A DNA stretch of 64,000 bases from Bacteroidota bacterium (GTDB lineage Bacteria; Bacteroidota; Bacteroidia; 2-12-FULL-35-15). Below, one piece after another: positions 17,077 to 26,811 of this stretch; the stretch's first letter is position 1; the number at the start of each line of letters is the position of its first letter. The stretch covers positions 45,700 to 109,699 of the forward strand of contig CANNHN010000009.1 of NCBI GenBank assembly GCA_947504725.1. Reading direction: 5' to 3'. Both the position numbers and the translations under genes were made by a program. The notes beneath the pieces were generated by a model, which was not told the origin of the DNA, did no database searches, and saw only the letters and a list, made by a program, of their open reading frames with translations.

Positions 17077-17862
17077 TTATTTTATGAATTTAATCACACT
17101 TTCAAAAAACTCTTTTGGTTTTTCTGCATGCAACCAATGTCCTGCTCCTTCTATAGTTTCGAGAACACTATTTGGAAATAATTCTTGTATTAAATTAATG
17201 TCCTCATTCAAAACATAATTGGAATTTTCACCACGCAAAAAAAATGTCGACACATCACATACAATACCAACAGGAATAGCATCTCCAACGTGTTCTACAT
17301 TTTGCCCAACATTTTCTATTTGTTGAATAATTACTTTTAAATTAAATCGCCACGCCATTTCGGTCTCATCAATCCAAAAAATATTTTTTAATAAAAATTG
17401 TTTCGTGCCAAAATCAGAAATGAATTTTGATAACACTTCATCCACTTCTTTTCTTGTTTTCACAATATTAAAATCAACAGCTTGCAAAGCTTGTAAAACC
17501 CCTTGATGATGCATCGGATAATATTTCGGAGCAATGTCTGCAATAATTAGTTTATCTAAATATTCGGGATGGTCAATTGCAAATTGCATGGCAGTTTTTC
17601 CACCCATGGAATGTCCGAGCAAAATCACATTTTTTAATTGATTCTCTTTTATTAATTCAAGAATGTCTTCACTCATTGATTTATAATCCCAAACATCACT
17701 ATGCGGAGAAAGACCATGATTTCGCTGATCCACCGTATATACTTCAAAGCCCTTTTCCGAAAATTGTTTGGCAAGTGTATTCCAATTATCACTCTGCCCG
17801 AATAATCCGTGCAAAATAATTAAGGGTTGCCCTTCTCCTAACTTTCTATAGAATAATTTCAT
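17077..17862 (-). CDS. Alpha/beta hydrolase (YbfF-like esterase)
   Basis: A 261-residue cytoplasmic alpha/beta-fold hydrolase with no signal peptide. The oxyanion region ILHGLFGQSDNW (about residues 16-27) and the VDQRNHGLSPHS segment are typical of the YbfF/proline-iminopeptidase-like subgroup. The nucleophile elbow is GHSMGG (about 93-98), and the catalytic histidine lies in GAGHWLHAEKP near the C-terminus. Substrates of this group are small acyl esters or thioesters; the physiological one cannot be told from sequence. It lies 55 bp after pdxJ on the same strand and is probably co-transcribed with it. Confidence 0.88.
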   Translation of the reverse strand: MKLFYRKLGEGQPLIILHGLFGQSDNWNTLAKQFSEKGFEVYTVDQRNHGLSPHSDVWDYKSMSEDILELIKENQLKNVILLGHSMGGKTAMQFAIDHPEYLDKLIIADIAPKYYPMHHQGVLQALQAVDFNIVKTRKEVDEVLSKFISDFGTKQFLLKNIFWIDETEMAWRFNLKVIIQQIENVGQNVEHVGDAIPVGIVCDVSTFFLRGENSNYVLNEDINLIQELFPNSVLETIEGAGHWLHAEKPKEFFESVIKFIK

Positions 17863-17917
17863 AAAATAAATTTATTCCGTTTCCCTTCCTTCTTCACTCT
17901 GGAGAATGGATCACGCA

Positions 17918-18652
17918 TTAGCGGGACGGATAAGGTACCAGTTCTCTCAAATACAACTGTATTGTATTCTCTAATCCAAGATATAAACTATCCGATATCA
18001 ATGCATGACCGATAGATACTTCTAAAAGTCCTTCAACATTTTTTGCGAAATAATTTAAATTCTGCAAACTCAAATCATGTCCAGCATTTATTCCCAAGCC
18101 CAATTCATTTGCTTTTTTTGCCGCAACAATAAAAGGAGCAATTGCTTTTTCTTTGTTTACAAAAAAGTTTTTCGCATACGATTCGGTATACAATTCTATT
18201 CTATCTGTCCCTGTTAATGCTGCCCCTTCAATCATTTTCACATCTGCATCCACAAAAATGGAAGTACGAATTCCTGCTTTTTTAAAAATAGAAATTATTT
18301 CAATCAAATAATCTTTGTGAGCAATGGTATCCCAACCATGGTCAGAAGTCAATTGACCCAACCCGTCCGGAACCAAAGTTACTTGAGCGGGTTTGTTTTC
18401 TAAAACAAGATCTAGGAATTTTTGTTCTTTGGGGTTTCCCTCAATATTGAATTCTGTTGTAAGAATTGGCTTTAATTCTTGAACATCTTTATAACGAATA
18501 TGGCGTTCATCGGGACGAGGATGCACAGTAATCCCTTGTGCACCAAAGCGTTCACAATCCAACGCTACGTTTAAAAGATTGGGAGTATTTCCACCTCTGG
18601 AATTGCGAATGGTCGCAATTTTATTGATATTTACACTTAACTTTGTAGCCAT
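17918..18652 (-). CDS. pdxJ: Pyridoxine 5'-phosphate synthase
   Basis: PdxJ condenses 3-amino-2-oxopropyl phosphate with 1-deoxy-D-xylulose 5-phosphate to make pyridoxine 5'-phosphate in the DXP-dependent vitamin B6 route. The 244-residue protein has the expected length and motifs: [17 protein letters not shown] at the N-terminus, [16 protein letters not shown] near residues 38-53, QVTLVPD, and [13 protein letters not shown]. Its substrate DXP is made by Dxs, encoded at 36809-38740, so the two genes are linked metabolically. A TAGATTTG box (minus strand, 18677-18670) may mark its promoter. Confidence 0.95.
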   Translation of the reverse strand: MATKLSVNINKIATIRNSRGGNTPNLLNVALDCERFGAQGITVHPRPDERHIRYKDVQELKPILTTEFNIEGNPKEQKFLDLVLENKPAQVTLVPDGLGQLTSDHGWDTIAHKDYLIEIISIFKKAGIRTSIFVDADVKMIEGAALTGTDRIELYTESYAKNFFVNKEKAIAPFIVAAKKANELGLGINAGHDLSLQNLNYFAKNVEGLLEVSIGHALISDSLYLGLENTIQLYLRELVPYPSR

Positions 18653-18758
18653 ACTTATAAATTAAAGTGCAAATCTAAAAAATTACTAAGTTTGTGTAAT
18701 AAGATTGACAATTAATTGTTTTAAAGATACGAAACAATTATAAATATTGAGAGAAAGC

Positions 18759-19421
18759 ATGTTAGCAAAAGATTTAATAACAGACGAAATACCACCACTA
18801 AAAACTTCGGACACCGGATTAATGGCTATTAACTGGATGGACGAGTTTAAAGTGACACAACTTCCTATTGTAAAAAAACACGAATATCTTGGACTAATTT
18901 CTGATACTGATATTTTAGATTTGAATATTACAGACGAACAATTAGGAAAAAACAAACTCTCATTGCTTCGACCTTTTGTATTTGAAAGTCAACATGTATA
19001 CGAAGTAATTAAAATGGTTTCGAGCATGAAACTATCCGTATTGCCTGTATTAAATCAGCATCAACATTATGTTGGTTTAATTCCAACAGCATCACTCATA
19101 TATCAATTTGCAACACTCGCTGCGACTCGTGAACCAGGCGGAATCATTGTATTGGAAATGAATTTACACGATTATTCTATGACGCAAATTTCACAAATTG
19201 TAGAAGGAAATGATGGAAAAATATTAAGTAGTTACGTAAACTCTCTTGCAGATTCCACAAAAATAGAAGTCACACTTAAATTAAACAAAGAAGACCTTTC
19301 TGCTATTTTGCAAACATTTTATCGTTATAATTATACTGTTAAAGCATCTTTTCATCAAAGTGAATTTTCAGACGATATGAAAAATCGTTTCGATTCATTT
19401 ATGAATTACATAAACATATAG
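18759..19421 (+). CDS. CBS-domain protein upstream of nadK
   Basis: A 220-residue cytoplasmic protein. The N-terminal half holds two CBS motifs (about residues 1-55 and 65-120), recognisable from LAKDLITDEIPPLKTSDTG, LPIVKKHEYLGLISDTDIL and LPVLNQHQHYVGLIPTASLI. CBS pairs usually bind adenosine nucleotides and act as energy sensors. The C-terminal half (about 135-215) resembles a small regulatory domain of the ACT kind, but I am not certain. I chose the ATG at 18759 over an in-frame TTG at 18747 because MLAKDLIT is the usual N-terminus. It is regularly found next to nadK in Bacteroidota, as here. Confidence 0.85.
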   Translation: MLAKDLITDEIPPLKTSDTGLMAINWMDEFKVTQLPIVKKHEYLGLISDTDILDLNITDEQLGKNKLSLLRPFVFESQHVYEVIKMVSSMKLSVLPVLNQHQHYVGLIPTASLIYQFATLAATREPGGIIVLEMNLHDYSMTQISQIVEGNDGKILSSYVNSLADSTKIEVTLKLNKEDLSAILQTFYRYNYTVKASFHQSEFSDDMKNRFDSFMNYINI

Positions 19422-19448
19422 TCTCATCATTCGAATTCCCTAAGTCTC

Positions 19449-19472
19449 CGTCATCCTGAGCGGAGTCGAAGG
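19449..19472 (+). repeat. GTCATCCTGAGCGGAGTCGAAGG dispersed repeat
   Basis: CGTCATCCTGAGCGGAGTCGAAGG lies in the 83-bp gap between the CBS-protein gene and nadK. It is a full-length copy of the family. Confidence 0.85.
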
Positions 19473-19504
19473 AAAGGAGAAAGAAATGTTGAAAAAAACA
19501 CATC

Positions 19505-20383
19505 ATGCAAATAGCCATCTACGGTCGATCAACCAATGACAATACTTCCGAGTATATTCAACAGCTATTTCATAAACTCAATGAGTATAAAGCCGAAATC
19601 CTAATTTACGAGCCGTTTTATAGTTTTCTAAAACAAAAATTAGAGCTCTCCGGGAACATCACAACATTTTCTACCCATACAGATTTAAAAGGAAAAATAG
19701 ATACGATGTTGAGTTTAGGAGGAGATGGAACTTTTCTGGAAACATTGGCATTTGTTCGCGATTCGGGAATTCCTGTTTTAGGAATAAATACTGGAAGATT
19801 AGGCTTTTTAGCAAATGTGGCTAAAACAGAAGTAAATGTTGCCATAGAAGCATTAATGAGTAAAAAATTTACAATCGAAAAACGTTCTTTACTAAGTGTT
19901 ACAGGGCCAAAAGGACTTTTTGGAGAAGTGAATTATGGCTTGAATGAGCTCACTGTTATGAAAAAAGATACTTCTTCCATGATTACCATCAATACATACA
20001 TAAATGGTGATTACCTAAACTCTTACTTTGCAGATGGGTTAATTATAGCAACTCCCACTGGATCAACTGCATACTCCTTAAGTTGTGGCGGCCCATTGGT
20101 AATGCCCGGGTCCGAAAATTTCGTAATCACACCTATTGCGCCTCACAATCTAAATGTACGCCCGTTAGTGATTTCCGATAATAATGTAATTACTTTAGAA
20201 GTAGAAGGCCGCAGTCCAAACTATCTGGTAACACTCGATTCTAGAAGCGAGATCATTGAATCCAACATTCGACTAACCATCAAAAAAGCTGATTTTTCAG
20301 CCCACCTAATAAAACTCGAAAACCAAAGCTTTTTTACGACCATGAGAAACAAGCTACTTTGGGGATTAGACAAGCGTAATTAA
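19505..20383 (+). CDS. nadK: NAD kinase
   Basis: NadK phosphorylates NAD to NADP with ATP or inorganic polyphosphate. The 292-residue protein contains the diagnostic GGDGT motif (residues 72-76) with the catalytic aspartate. It also has LGINTGRLGFLA, the NELTV segment and the glycine-rich TPTGSTAYSLSCGGP. The length is normal for a bacterial enzyme. It lies within the conserved plus-strand block and is separated from the CBS gene by a dispersed repeat. Confidence 0.96.
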   Translation: MQIAIYGRSTNDNTSEYIQQLFHKLNEYKAEILIYEPFYSFLKQKLELSGNITTFSTHTDLKGKIDTMLSLGGDGTFLETLAFVRDSGIPVLGINTGRLGFLANVAKTEVNVAIEALMSKKFTIEKRSLLSVTGPKGLFGEVNYGLNELTVMKKDTSSMITINTYINGDYLNSYFADGLIIATPTGSTAYSLSCGGPLVMPGSENFVITPIAPHNLNVRPLVISDNNVITLEVEGRSPNYLVTLDSRSEIIESNIRLTIKKADFSAHLIKLENQSFFTTMRNKLLWGLDKRN

Positions 20384-20491
20384 CCAATTTTAACAGGTAA
20401 GAATTACCAAAAATCTTCTATATTTGCTATCCCGCAGAAAAAAGGCAATAAAATGCTCTTTTTTGAGTTATTTAACGGGTAATTTATATTC

Positions 20492-21334
20492 GTGAAAAAA
20501 CAACATTTTATACTATTCTTCGCCTTGTTAATCACCTTAACAAGTCATGCACAACGCAAAAAAAGAACCGTTGAAGTAGGTGTCTTTTTAGGAGGCAGCT
20601 ATTATATTGGTGAATTAAATCCAATAAAACATATTAATCAATTTACCAAACCTGCTGGAGGATTTGTATTCAGGTATAACATTAACAAACGCTTGGCAGC
20701 CAGAGCAAGTGTTTTATTTGGGAATATTGAAGGTCATGATTCTTTCTCTAACTCCGATGCTGCTCTCCAACGTAATTTGAGTTTCAGATCTCCTATCAAT
20801 GAACTTTCTGGGCAATTAGAATTCAATTTTTTGGATTATCAAATTGGAACGGAAAAACATAAGTTTTCTCCCTACATTTTTTTAGGAATTGCTGGTTTTA
20901 AATTTAATCCGCAAGGACAATTAAATAACGGATGGGTTGCCTTGCAGCCATTAGGAACAGAAGGCCAAGGATTAGAAGGTGGAGCATCTAGAAAAAAATA
21001 TAAGTTGATTCAAATGTCCATTCCCTTTGGAGTTGGAATAAAAACGAATCTTTCTAAAAGCATTGGATTATCTTTTGAATGGGGTATGCGCAAAACATTT
21101 ACCGACTATTTAGATGATGTAAGTAAAAAATATTATGATCCTATAGCATTAGCTGCTGCAAGAGGTGCAACGGCTGCAGTTCTTTCTGACCCTAGCATAG
21201 GAAGAGATCCGGGATTTACTAATACCGGAAGACAAAGAGGAAACCCTACGAATAAAGATTGGTACTCATTTATTGGAATAGCATTAACGATACGATTGAA
21301 AGACAAGCCTGAAACATGTCCAGGTGTACAATAA
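20492..21334 (+). CDS. DUF6089 family outer-membrane barrel protein
   Basis: A 280-residue exported protein that begins with GTG. Residues 1-20 are a signal peptide ending in SHAQ. The rest alternates as expected for an outer-membrane beta-barrel: VEVGVFLGGSYYIGELNP, FVFRYNINKRLAARASVLFG, ELSGQLEFNFLDY, FSPYIFLGIAGFKFNP and a final FIGIALTIRLK. This is the DUF6089 family of Bacteroidota, which regularly lies between nadK and uppS. Its function is unknown. A TATATTTG box at 20419-20426 may give it a local promoter. Confidence 0.87.
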   Translation: MKKQHFILFFALLITLTSHAQRKKRTVEVGVFLGGSYYIGELNPIKHINQFTKPAGGFVFRYNINKRLAARASVLFGNIEGHDSFSNSDAALQRNLSFRSPINELSGQLEFNFLDYQIGTEKHKFSPYIFLGIAGFKFNPQGQLNNGWVALQPLGTEGQGLEGGASRKKYKLIQMSIPFGVGIKTNLSKSIGLSFEWGMRKTFTDYLDDVSKKYYDPIALAAARGATAAVLSDPSIGRDPGFTNTGRQRGNPTNKDWYSFIGIALTIRLKDKPETCPGVQ

Positions 21335-21355
21335 AAAAGTAACAACTTGATATAC

Positions 21356-21392
21356 AAAATCGTCCTATCTGAGGCTAGGGCGATTTTATTTT
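21356..21392 (+). terminator. Intrinsic terminator before uppS
   Basis: AAAATCGTCCTA and TAGGGCGATTTT arms with an eight-base loop are followed by ATTTT. It ends 8 bp before the uppS ATG, so it may act as an attenuator within the block. Confidence 0.7.
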
Positions 21393-21399
21393 GAAAACG

Positions 21400-22143
21400 A
21401 TGGAGCTCAAAGAAAAAATAAACCTTGAAAAATTACCCCTGCATATCGCTATCATCATGGATGGTAATGGTCGTTGGGCTAAGCAACAAGGAGAACAACG
21501 AATCTTTGGTCACGAGAACGGTGTAAAATCTGTTCGTGATGCTGTTGAAGCTGCCGCAGAATTAGGAATAAAATATTTGACGCTTTATGCATTTTCAACC
21601 GAAAATTGGAACCGTCCTAAAGAAGAAGTTATCGCTTTAATGCAATTATTGGTTCATACAATAAGTGCTGAAACGAAAACTTTAAACGAAAACAAAATTC
21701 GCTTAAAAGCAATTGGAGATTTAAAAAGTTTGCCTGCCGATTGTTATCATGAATTGCAAGAAGCAATGGAAAACACAAAAAACAATACTCGAACAACTTT
21801 AGTTCTTGCATTAAGTTATAGTTCTCGTTGGGAAATTACAAATGCAATGAAACAGATTGCAGAAAAAATAGAACGCAAAGAACTTTCTGCTTCAGACATA
21901 ACCGAAGAAACTATCAATGCAAATTTGTGTACTGCTGGCATACCGGAACCAGAATTGATGATTAGAACAAGTGGAGAACATCGTATAAGCAATTTTTTAT
22001 TGTGGCAGTTGGCATACTCCGAGTTATATTTTACAGACAAGCTTTGGCCCGACTTTAGAAAAAATGATTTATACGAAGCAATAATAGATTATCAAAACCG
22101 TGAACGCAGATTTGGGAAAACGAGCGAGCAATTAATTTCATAA
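21400..22143 (+). CDS. uppS: Isoprenyl transferase (undecaprenyl diphosphate synthase)
   Basis: UppS adds isopentenyl units in cis to farnesyl diphosphate to make undecaprenyl diphosphate, the carrier lipid for cell-wall export. From the ATG at 21400 the protein has 247 residues; an in-frame TTG at 21391 is less likely. The signature MDGNGRWAK starts at residue 20, with the catalytic D21. Other family motifs are FGHENGVKSVRDAVE, LTLYAFSTENW, and RTSGEHRISNFLLWQ with LWPDF near the C-terminus. It is followed 6 bp later by bamA, so the two genes are translationally close. Confidence 0.96.
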   Translation: MELKEKINLEKLPLHIAIIMDGNGRWAKQQGEQRIFGHENGVKSVRDAVEAAAELGIKYLTLYAFSTENWNRPKEEVIALMQLLVHTISAETKTLNENKIRLKAIGDLKSLPADCYHELQEAMENTKNNTRTTLVLALSYSSRWEITNAMKQIAEKIERKELSASDITEETINANLCTAGIPEPELMIRTSGEHRISNFLLWQLAYSELYFTDKLWPDFRKNDLYEAIIDYQNRERRFGKTSEQLIS

Positions 22144-22149
22144 CAAGTG

Positions 22150-24711
22150 ATGTACAAAAAAATAAGAATCCTTTTTTTCCTTTCAATAGTTGCCTTTAAT
22201 TTAAATGCACAAGAAGTCATAAATGTTGGTGGCGGAGATTCTGATATAGATTTTTCAGCGCCAAAAGAATACAAAATTGGAGGCGTAGTTATTGAAGGCG
22301 CTCCTCACTTAGATCAAGGTGTATTGGTTTTGCTTTCTGGTTTAGAGCTAGGAGAAAAAGTAATGGTACCTGGAGATAAATTTTCTACTGCAATTTCTAA
22401 CCTTTGGAAACAAGGATTATTTGAAGATGTAAAAATCACAGGAAAGGTTCAAGGAGAAAATATTTTTATTACCATTCAAGTAGTTGAACGTCCTAGACTT
22501 TTACAATTCTCTTTAAAAGGTGTTACAAAAAGTGAAGCCGATGATATTCGTGAGAAAATTAAATTGTACAAAGGCGCTGTTGTAACGGATCGACTAGTTT
22601 CTTCAACTGCATCAAAAATTAAAGAATTTTTTGTTATAAAAGGTAATCTGGATGTAAAAGTAGATATCAAACAAAATAAAGTTGAAAAGGCAGAAAACGT
22701 TGTTGTTCTAGTAATTACGATTACAAAAGGAAGTTTGATTCGCATTAAAGACATAAACCTTGCGGGAACAAATAACATACAGATGTGGAAACTTAGAAGA
22801 ACGTTTGATGAAACTAAACGTAGATTCTGGTGGAATCCATTTAACTCTGCAAAATTTGATGAAGACAATTATGAGAAAGATAAAAAATCACTTATCGCTA
22901 AATACAATGAAAAAGGATTCCGTGATGCTAGAATTGTTAGAGATTCTGTATACAGAGTTCCAGGTTCGAAAAAACGTATTAGCATCGATATCGTTGTAAA
23001 CGAAGGAAGCAAATATTATTTTCGTAATGTAACTTGGGTAGGAAATAGTAAATACACAGCAAAAAACTTGGCTGAAGTATTCGGAATTAAAAAAGGAGAC
23101 ACTTATGATCAAGCGGAATTAGAGCAAAAATTATTTATGAATCCAAATGGGAATGATATTAGTTCATTATACATGGACGAAGGATATTTATTCTTTAATG
23201 TGAATCCAGTTGAAACAATGGTATCAGGCGATTCAATTGATTTAGAAATGCGAATTTTCGAAGGAAAACAAGCAACCATAAATAAAGTAACGGTTGTGGG
23301 AAATTCAAAAACAAACGACCGTGTTATTTTGCGAGAAATTCGGACGAAACCTGGACAATTGTTCAGAAGATCTGATGTTATTCGTTCTCAACGAGAGCTT
23401 TCTCAATTAGGCTATTTTGATCCTGAGAAAATGAATGTTGTTCCTACTCCGAACCAAGCTACGGGAACCGTTGATATTGAATACACCGTAGAAGAAAAAC
23501 CTTCGGATCAAATTGAATTATCTGGTGGATATGGCGGGGGACGTGTTGTTGGAACACTGGGTGTTTCTTTCAACAATTTCTCTGGAAGAAACTTTTTCAA
23601 GAAAGACGCATGGCGACCATTGCCATCTGGTGACGGACAACGTTTAAGCGTTCGTGCCCAATCCAACGGTTTGTTTTTTCAATCTTACAACATCTCCTTT
23701 ACAGAGCCGTGGTTAGGGGGAAAAAAACCAAACTCTTTGAGTGTAACGGCATACTATTCTGTACAAACAAATGGTCAAAAGAAAACGATTACAAATAGTA
23801 CAGGAGAAAAAACCGAAAATCCTTTACGACAATCATTAGATATTTTTGGTGTTTCCGTTGGACTTGGAAAACGTTTAAAGAAACCTGATGATTATTTTAC
23901 GCTGTATCAAGAATTAAATTATCAATATTATACGTTGAATAATTTCAACTCTATTTTTTCATTCAGCAAAGGATATTCAAACAATATATATTACAAAATA
24001 GCCATTCAACGTAACAACATCGACAAACCTATTTTTGAAACAAGAGGTTCACAAATTTCTTTAACTGGACAATTTACTCCACCTTATTCCTTGTTCAACA
24101 ATGTTGATTATGCTGACCCTACTTTAACCGACCAACAACGTTATAAATTTGTAGAGTATCAAAAATACAAATTCACAACTACCTTCTACACCCCTATTAC
24201 CAACAAACGTGGAGCTGACGGAAAAGAGGCACGCAATTTGATTCTCAAAACATCAGCAGGGTTTGGTTTCTTAACTTCATACAATAGCAAAGTTGGAATT
24301 TCACCTTTTGAACGTTTTTATTTAGGTGGAAGTGGATTAACTGGATTTGCTTTAGATGGAAGAGAGATAATTGCTTTGAGAGGTTATGATGATCAATCAT
24401 TATCTCCAAGAACGGGAGCTGCATTTATTACAAAATATTCTGCAGAATTACGTTTCCCGGTTACATTAAATCCTCAAGCTACAATATATGTACTTGGGTT
24501 TGCTGAAGCAGGAAATTCATGGTCCAATGCAAAGGAGTTTAACCCTTTTAACGTTTACCGTTCGGCAGGAGTTGGAGTAAGAGTGTTTTTACCAATGTTT
24601 GGATTGTTAGGTTTTGATTATGGTTGGAGATTAGATGATGTACCGTCAAACTTAGGAATGCAAAAAGGACAATTTCACTTTACTATTGGAGCATCTATTG
24701 GAGAGTTATAA
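22150..24711 (+). CDS. bamA: Outer membrane protein assembly factor BamA
   Basis: BamA folds and inserts beta-barrel proteins into the outer membrane. The ATG at 22150 (preceded in frame by GTG) gives 853 residues: a signal peptide (1-20), then about five POTRA repeats (roughly 40-420), including segments such as LPGQLFRRSDVIRSQRELSQLGYF-like motifs near the last one, and a 16-strand barrel. The barrel carries the conserved loop motif (VGISPFERFYLGGSGLTG, then LRGYDD) and ends in FHFTIGASIGEL. Two Skp-like chaperone genes follow, as is common. The protein is full length and its identity is firm. Confidence 0.95.
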   Translation: MYKKIRILFFLSIVAFNLNAQEVINVGGGDSDIDFSAPKEYKIGGVVIEGAPHLDQGVLVLLSGLELGEKVMVPGDKFSTAISNLWKQGLFEDVKITGKVQGENIFITIQVVERPRLLQFSLKGVTKSEADDIREKIKLYKGAVVTDRLVSSTASKIKEFFVIKGNLDVKVDIKQNKVEKAENVVVLVITITKGSLIRIKDINLAGTNNIQMWKLRRTFDETKRRFWWNPFNSAKFDEDNYEKDKKSLIAKYNEKGFRDARIVRDSVYRVPGSKKRISIDIVVNEGSKYYFRNVTWVGNSKYTAKNLAEVFGIKKGDTYDQAELEQKLFMNPNGNDISSLYMDEGYLFFNVNPVETMVSGDSIDLEMRIFEGKQATINKVTVVGNSKTNDRVILREIRTKPGQLFRRSDVIRSQRELSQLGYFDPEKMNVVPTPNQATGTVDIEYTVEEKPSDQIELSGGYGGGRVVGTLGVSFNNFSGRNFFKKDAWRPLPSGDGQRLSVRAQSNGLFFQSYNISFTEPWLGGKKPNSLSVTAYYSVQTNGQKKTITNSTGEKTENPLRQSLDIFGVSVGLGKRLKKPDDYFTLYQELNYQYYTLNNFNSIFSFSKGYSNNIYYKIAIQRNNIDKPIFETRGSQISLTGQFTPPYSLFNNVDYADPTLTDQQRYKFVEYQKYKFTTTFYTPITNKRGADGKEARNLILKTSAGFGFLTSYNSKVGISPFERFYLGGSGLTGFALDGREIIALRGYDDQSLSPRTGAAFITKYSAELRFPVTLNPQATIYVLGFAEAGNSWSNAKEFNPFNVYRSAGVGVRVFLPMFGLLGFDYGWRLDDVPSNLGMQKGQFHFTIGASIGEL

Positions 24712-24763
24712 TAAATTACTAAATTCGTACCGCTTTAGGGACGGATTACAAAAAAAAGATTAA

Positions 24764-25324
24764 ATGAAGAAACTAATTTTAACATTAAGCATTTTAATTG
24801 CAACTACTGTTGCAACTTATGCACAGAAATTTGCCTACGTGGACACGGATTATATCTTAGGACAAATTCCAGAATACAAATCAGCTCAAGCTGAATTGGA
24901 CAAAACATCCATTCAATGGCAAAAAGAAATTGAAGCAAAATATGCTGAAATTGATAAAATGTACAAGGCATATCAAGCGGAGCAAATATTGCTTACCGAT
25001 GATATGAAAAAGAAACGCGAAGCAGATATTATTGCAAAAGAAAAAGATGCAAAAGATTTGCAAAAAGTTCGTTTTGGTGTGGACGGTGAATTATTCAAAA
25101 AACGCCAGGAACTAGTAAAACCAATCCAGGATAAAGTTTACAATGCAATTAAAGCAATTGCAGAAAAAGGTGCGTACTCGATCATTTTTGATAAATCTAG
25201 CGACTTAACAATGCTGTATGCTAGTTCAAAACTAGATAAAAGTGATGATGTATTGAAACAAATGGGTTATGGCGCAGCAGGAAGTAAACCAGGAACAACT
25301 AGTGGTAGCGGAACTAAAAAATAA
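24764..25324 (+). CDS. OmpH/Skp family periplasmic chaperone (first copy)
   Basis: A 186-residue exported protein: a signal peptide (1-20, ending TYAQ), then the Skp-type arrangement of a short beta segment (KFAYVDTDYILGQIPEY), long charged helices (about 40-130) likely to form coiled-coil arms, and a final beta segment (GAYSIIFDKSSDLTMLYAS). Skp-like proteins trimerise and escort unfolded outer-membrane proteins to BamA, whose gene is directly upstream. The C-terminal tail is low-complexity (GSKPGTTSGSG). A second, diverged copy follows. Confidence 0.92.
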   Translation: MKKLILTLSILIATTVATYAQKFAYVDTDYILGQIPEYKSAQAELDKTSIQWQKEIEAKYAEIDKMYKAYQAEQILLTDDMKKKREADIIAKEKDAKDLQKVRFGVDGELFKKRQELVKPIQDKVYNAIKAIAEKGAYSIIFDKSSDLTMLYASSKLDKSDDVLKQMGYGAAGSKPGTTSGSGTKK

Positions 25325-25371
25325 AATAATTTATAAATTAAAAACCAATCAAAAACCAAAAAATAAATACT

Positions 25372-25905
25372 ATGAAGAATATTTTTAAAATAGCTGTAGT
25401 AGGAGTTGCATTAGTAGTTAGCTCATTTACAGCTTCAGCGCAGAAAGTTGCACACATCAATTTAGATTCATTAATTACTTTGATGCCAGAATCAAAAGTC
25501 GCGCAACAATCTGTACAGGATTATGCAAAACAATTGGAACAACAAATAACTGCAATGCAAACAGAATTGCAAACAAAATATGAAGCATTTCAAAAAGATG
25601 CTCCAAACATGGCTCCAATTGTAAAAGAGTCGAAAGAAAAAGAATTAAACGATTTAAACCAACGTATTACGGATTTCCAACAACAAGCTCAGGCTGATTA
25701 TCAAAAGAAAAGCGCTGACTTATCGAAACCGGTTTACGAAAAAGCTAAAAAAGCAATTGACCAAGTTGCAAAAGAAGCAGGTTACAAATATGTGTTAGAC
25801 ACAAGTACTGGTTTGGTTTTATACAGCGAACCAACTGATGATATCATTAGCGCAGTTATGAAAAAATTAGGAATTACTGCTACGGCAACTGCTCCTAAAA
25901 AATAA
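25372..25905 (+). CDS. OmpH/Skp family periplasmic chaperone (second copy)
   Basis: A 177-residue exported protein with a signal peptide (1-23, ending TASA) and the same plan as the gene before it: KVAHINLDSLITLMPESK, then a Gln- and Lys-rich helical region (about 45-130) and the closing segment YKYVLDTSTGLVLYSEP. The two neighbours are paralogues but clearly diverged, and the pair is usual behind bamA in this phylum. A strong terminator closes the unit, so this is the last gene before murI. Confidence 0.92.
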   Translation: MKNIFKIAVVGVALVVSSFTASAQKVAHINLDSLITLMPESKVAQQSVQDYAKQLEQQITAMQTELQTKYEAFQKDAPNMAPIVKESKEKELNDLNQRITDFQQQAQADYQKKSADLSKPVYEKAKKAIDQVAKEAGYKYVLDTSTGLVLYSEPTDDIISAVMKKLGITATATAPKK

Positions 25906-25926
25906 TCAATCATTGATTTGATAAAC

Positions 25927-25958
25927 AACCCTGAGTCATAACTCGGGGTTTTTTATTT
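25927..25958 (+). terminator. Intrinsic terminator after the second ompH gene
   Basis: AACCCTGAGT-CATA-ACTCGGGGTT, a hairpin with one internal mismatch, is followed by TTTTATTT. Confidence 0.85.
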
Positions 25959-25986
25959 GTATATTTGAATAAGCAATTAAATAAAG

Positions 25987-26811
25987 TTGAGCACAAAAAA
26001 ACCAATAGGTGTATTCGATTCCGGCTTCGGAGGGTTAACTGTTTTAAAAGAAATTATAAAACACTTACCCGAATACGATTACGTTTACTTAGGAGACAAT
26101 GCCCGTGCTCCTTATGGTCCACGATCATTCGAAACAGTATATGAATACACTTTAGAGTGTGTTAAAAAATTGTTTGCAATGGATTGCGAATTAGTAATCT
26201 TAGCATGCAATACCGCTTCTGCGAAAGCATTGAGAAACATTCAACAAAAAGATTTACCAACACTTGCCCCTAACAAAAGAGTATTAGGCGTCATTCGCCC
26301 GACCACAGAAGTCGTTGGGAAATTAAGCAAGACAGGACACGTGGGTGTATTAGGAACAACAGGAACGGTAACGTCCAACTCCTACCCGATTGAAATCGCA
26401 AAATTTTATCCAGAGATTACAGTTCACCAAGAAGCTTGTCCGATGTGGGTTCCCATTGTAGAAAGCAACGAAATTGAAAATGAATCAACCGATGTTTTTA
26501 TAAAGCAACATCTAGATAACTTACTTTCTAAGGACAGCAACATCGACACCATTATATTAGGTTGTACACATTATCCTTTATTGATTAACAAAATCAAAAA
26601 GCAGTTACCTTCCAACATTAAATTATTATCACAAGGTGAAATTGTTGCTGAAGGGTTGGTAGATTATTTGAAACGTCATCCAGAAATGGAACAGAAATGC
26701 ACCAAAGGAAATTCAATTGAATTTTATACGACCGATGCTCCCGAAAAATTTAACAAAGCAGCGAGTATGTTTTATGGGAAGGAAGTGAAATCAAAACGTT
26801 TGGAGCTTTGA
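25987..26811 (+). CDS. murI: Glutamate racemase
   Basis: MurI interconverts L- and D-glutamate for peptidoglycan. The frame opens with TTG at 25987; a TATATTTG box at 25960-25967 places transcription only about 13 nt upstream, which supports this start. The 274-residue protein has GVFDSGFGGLTVLKE at the N-terminus and the two catalytic cysteines, C74 in LACNTASA and C193 in GCTHYPLL. The length is standard. Its TGA overlaps the TTG start of the following lipoprotein gene. Confidence 0.95.
   Translation: MSTKKPIGVFDSGFGGLTVLKEIIKHLPEYDYVYLGDNARAPYGPRSFETVYEYTLECVKKLFAMDCELVILACNTASAKALRNIQQKDLPTLAPNKRVLGVIRPTTEVVGKLSKTGHVGVLGTTGTVTSNSYPIEIAKFYPEITVHQEACPMWVPIVESNEIENESTDVFIKQHLDNLLSKDSNIDTIILGCTHYPLLINKIKKQLPSNIKLLSQGEIVAEGLVDYLKRHPEMEQKCTKGNSIEFYTTDAPEKFNKAASMFYGKEVKSKRLEL

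Noticed and set aside
20401..20491. Leader of the DUF6089 gene considered as a riboswitch
   Set aside because: It has a promoter-like box and some A-rich sequence but no convincing set of stems.
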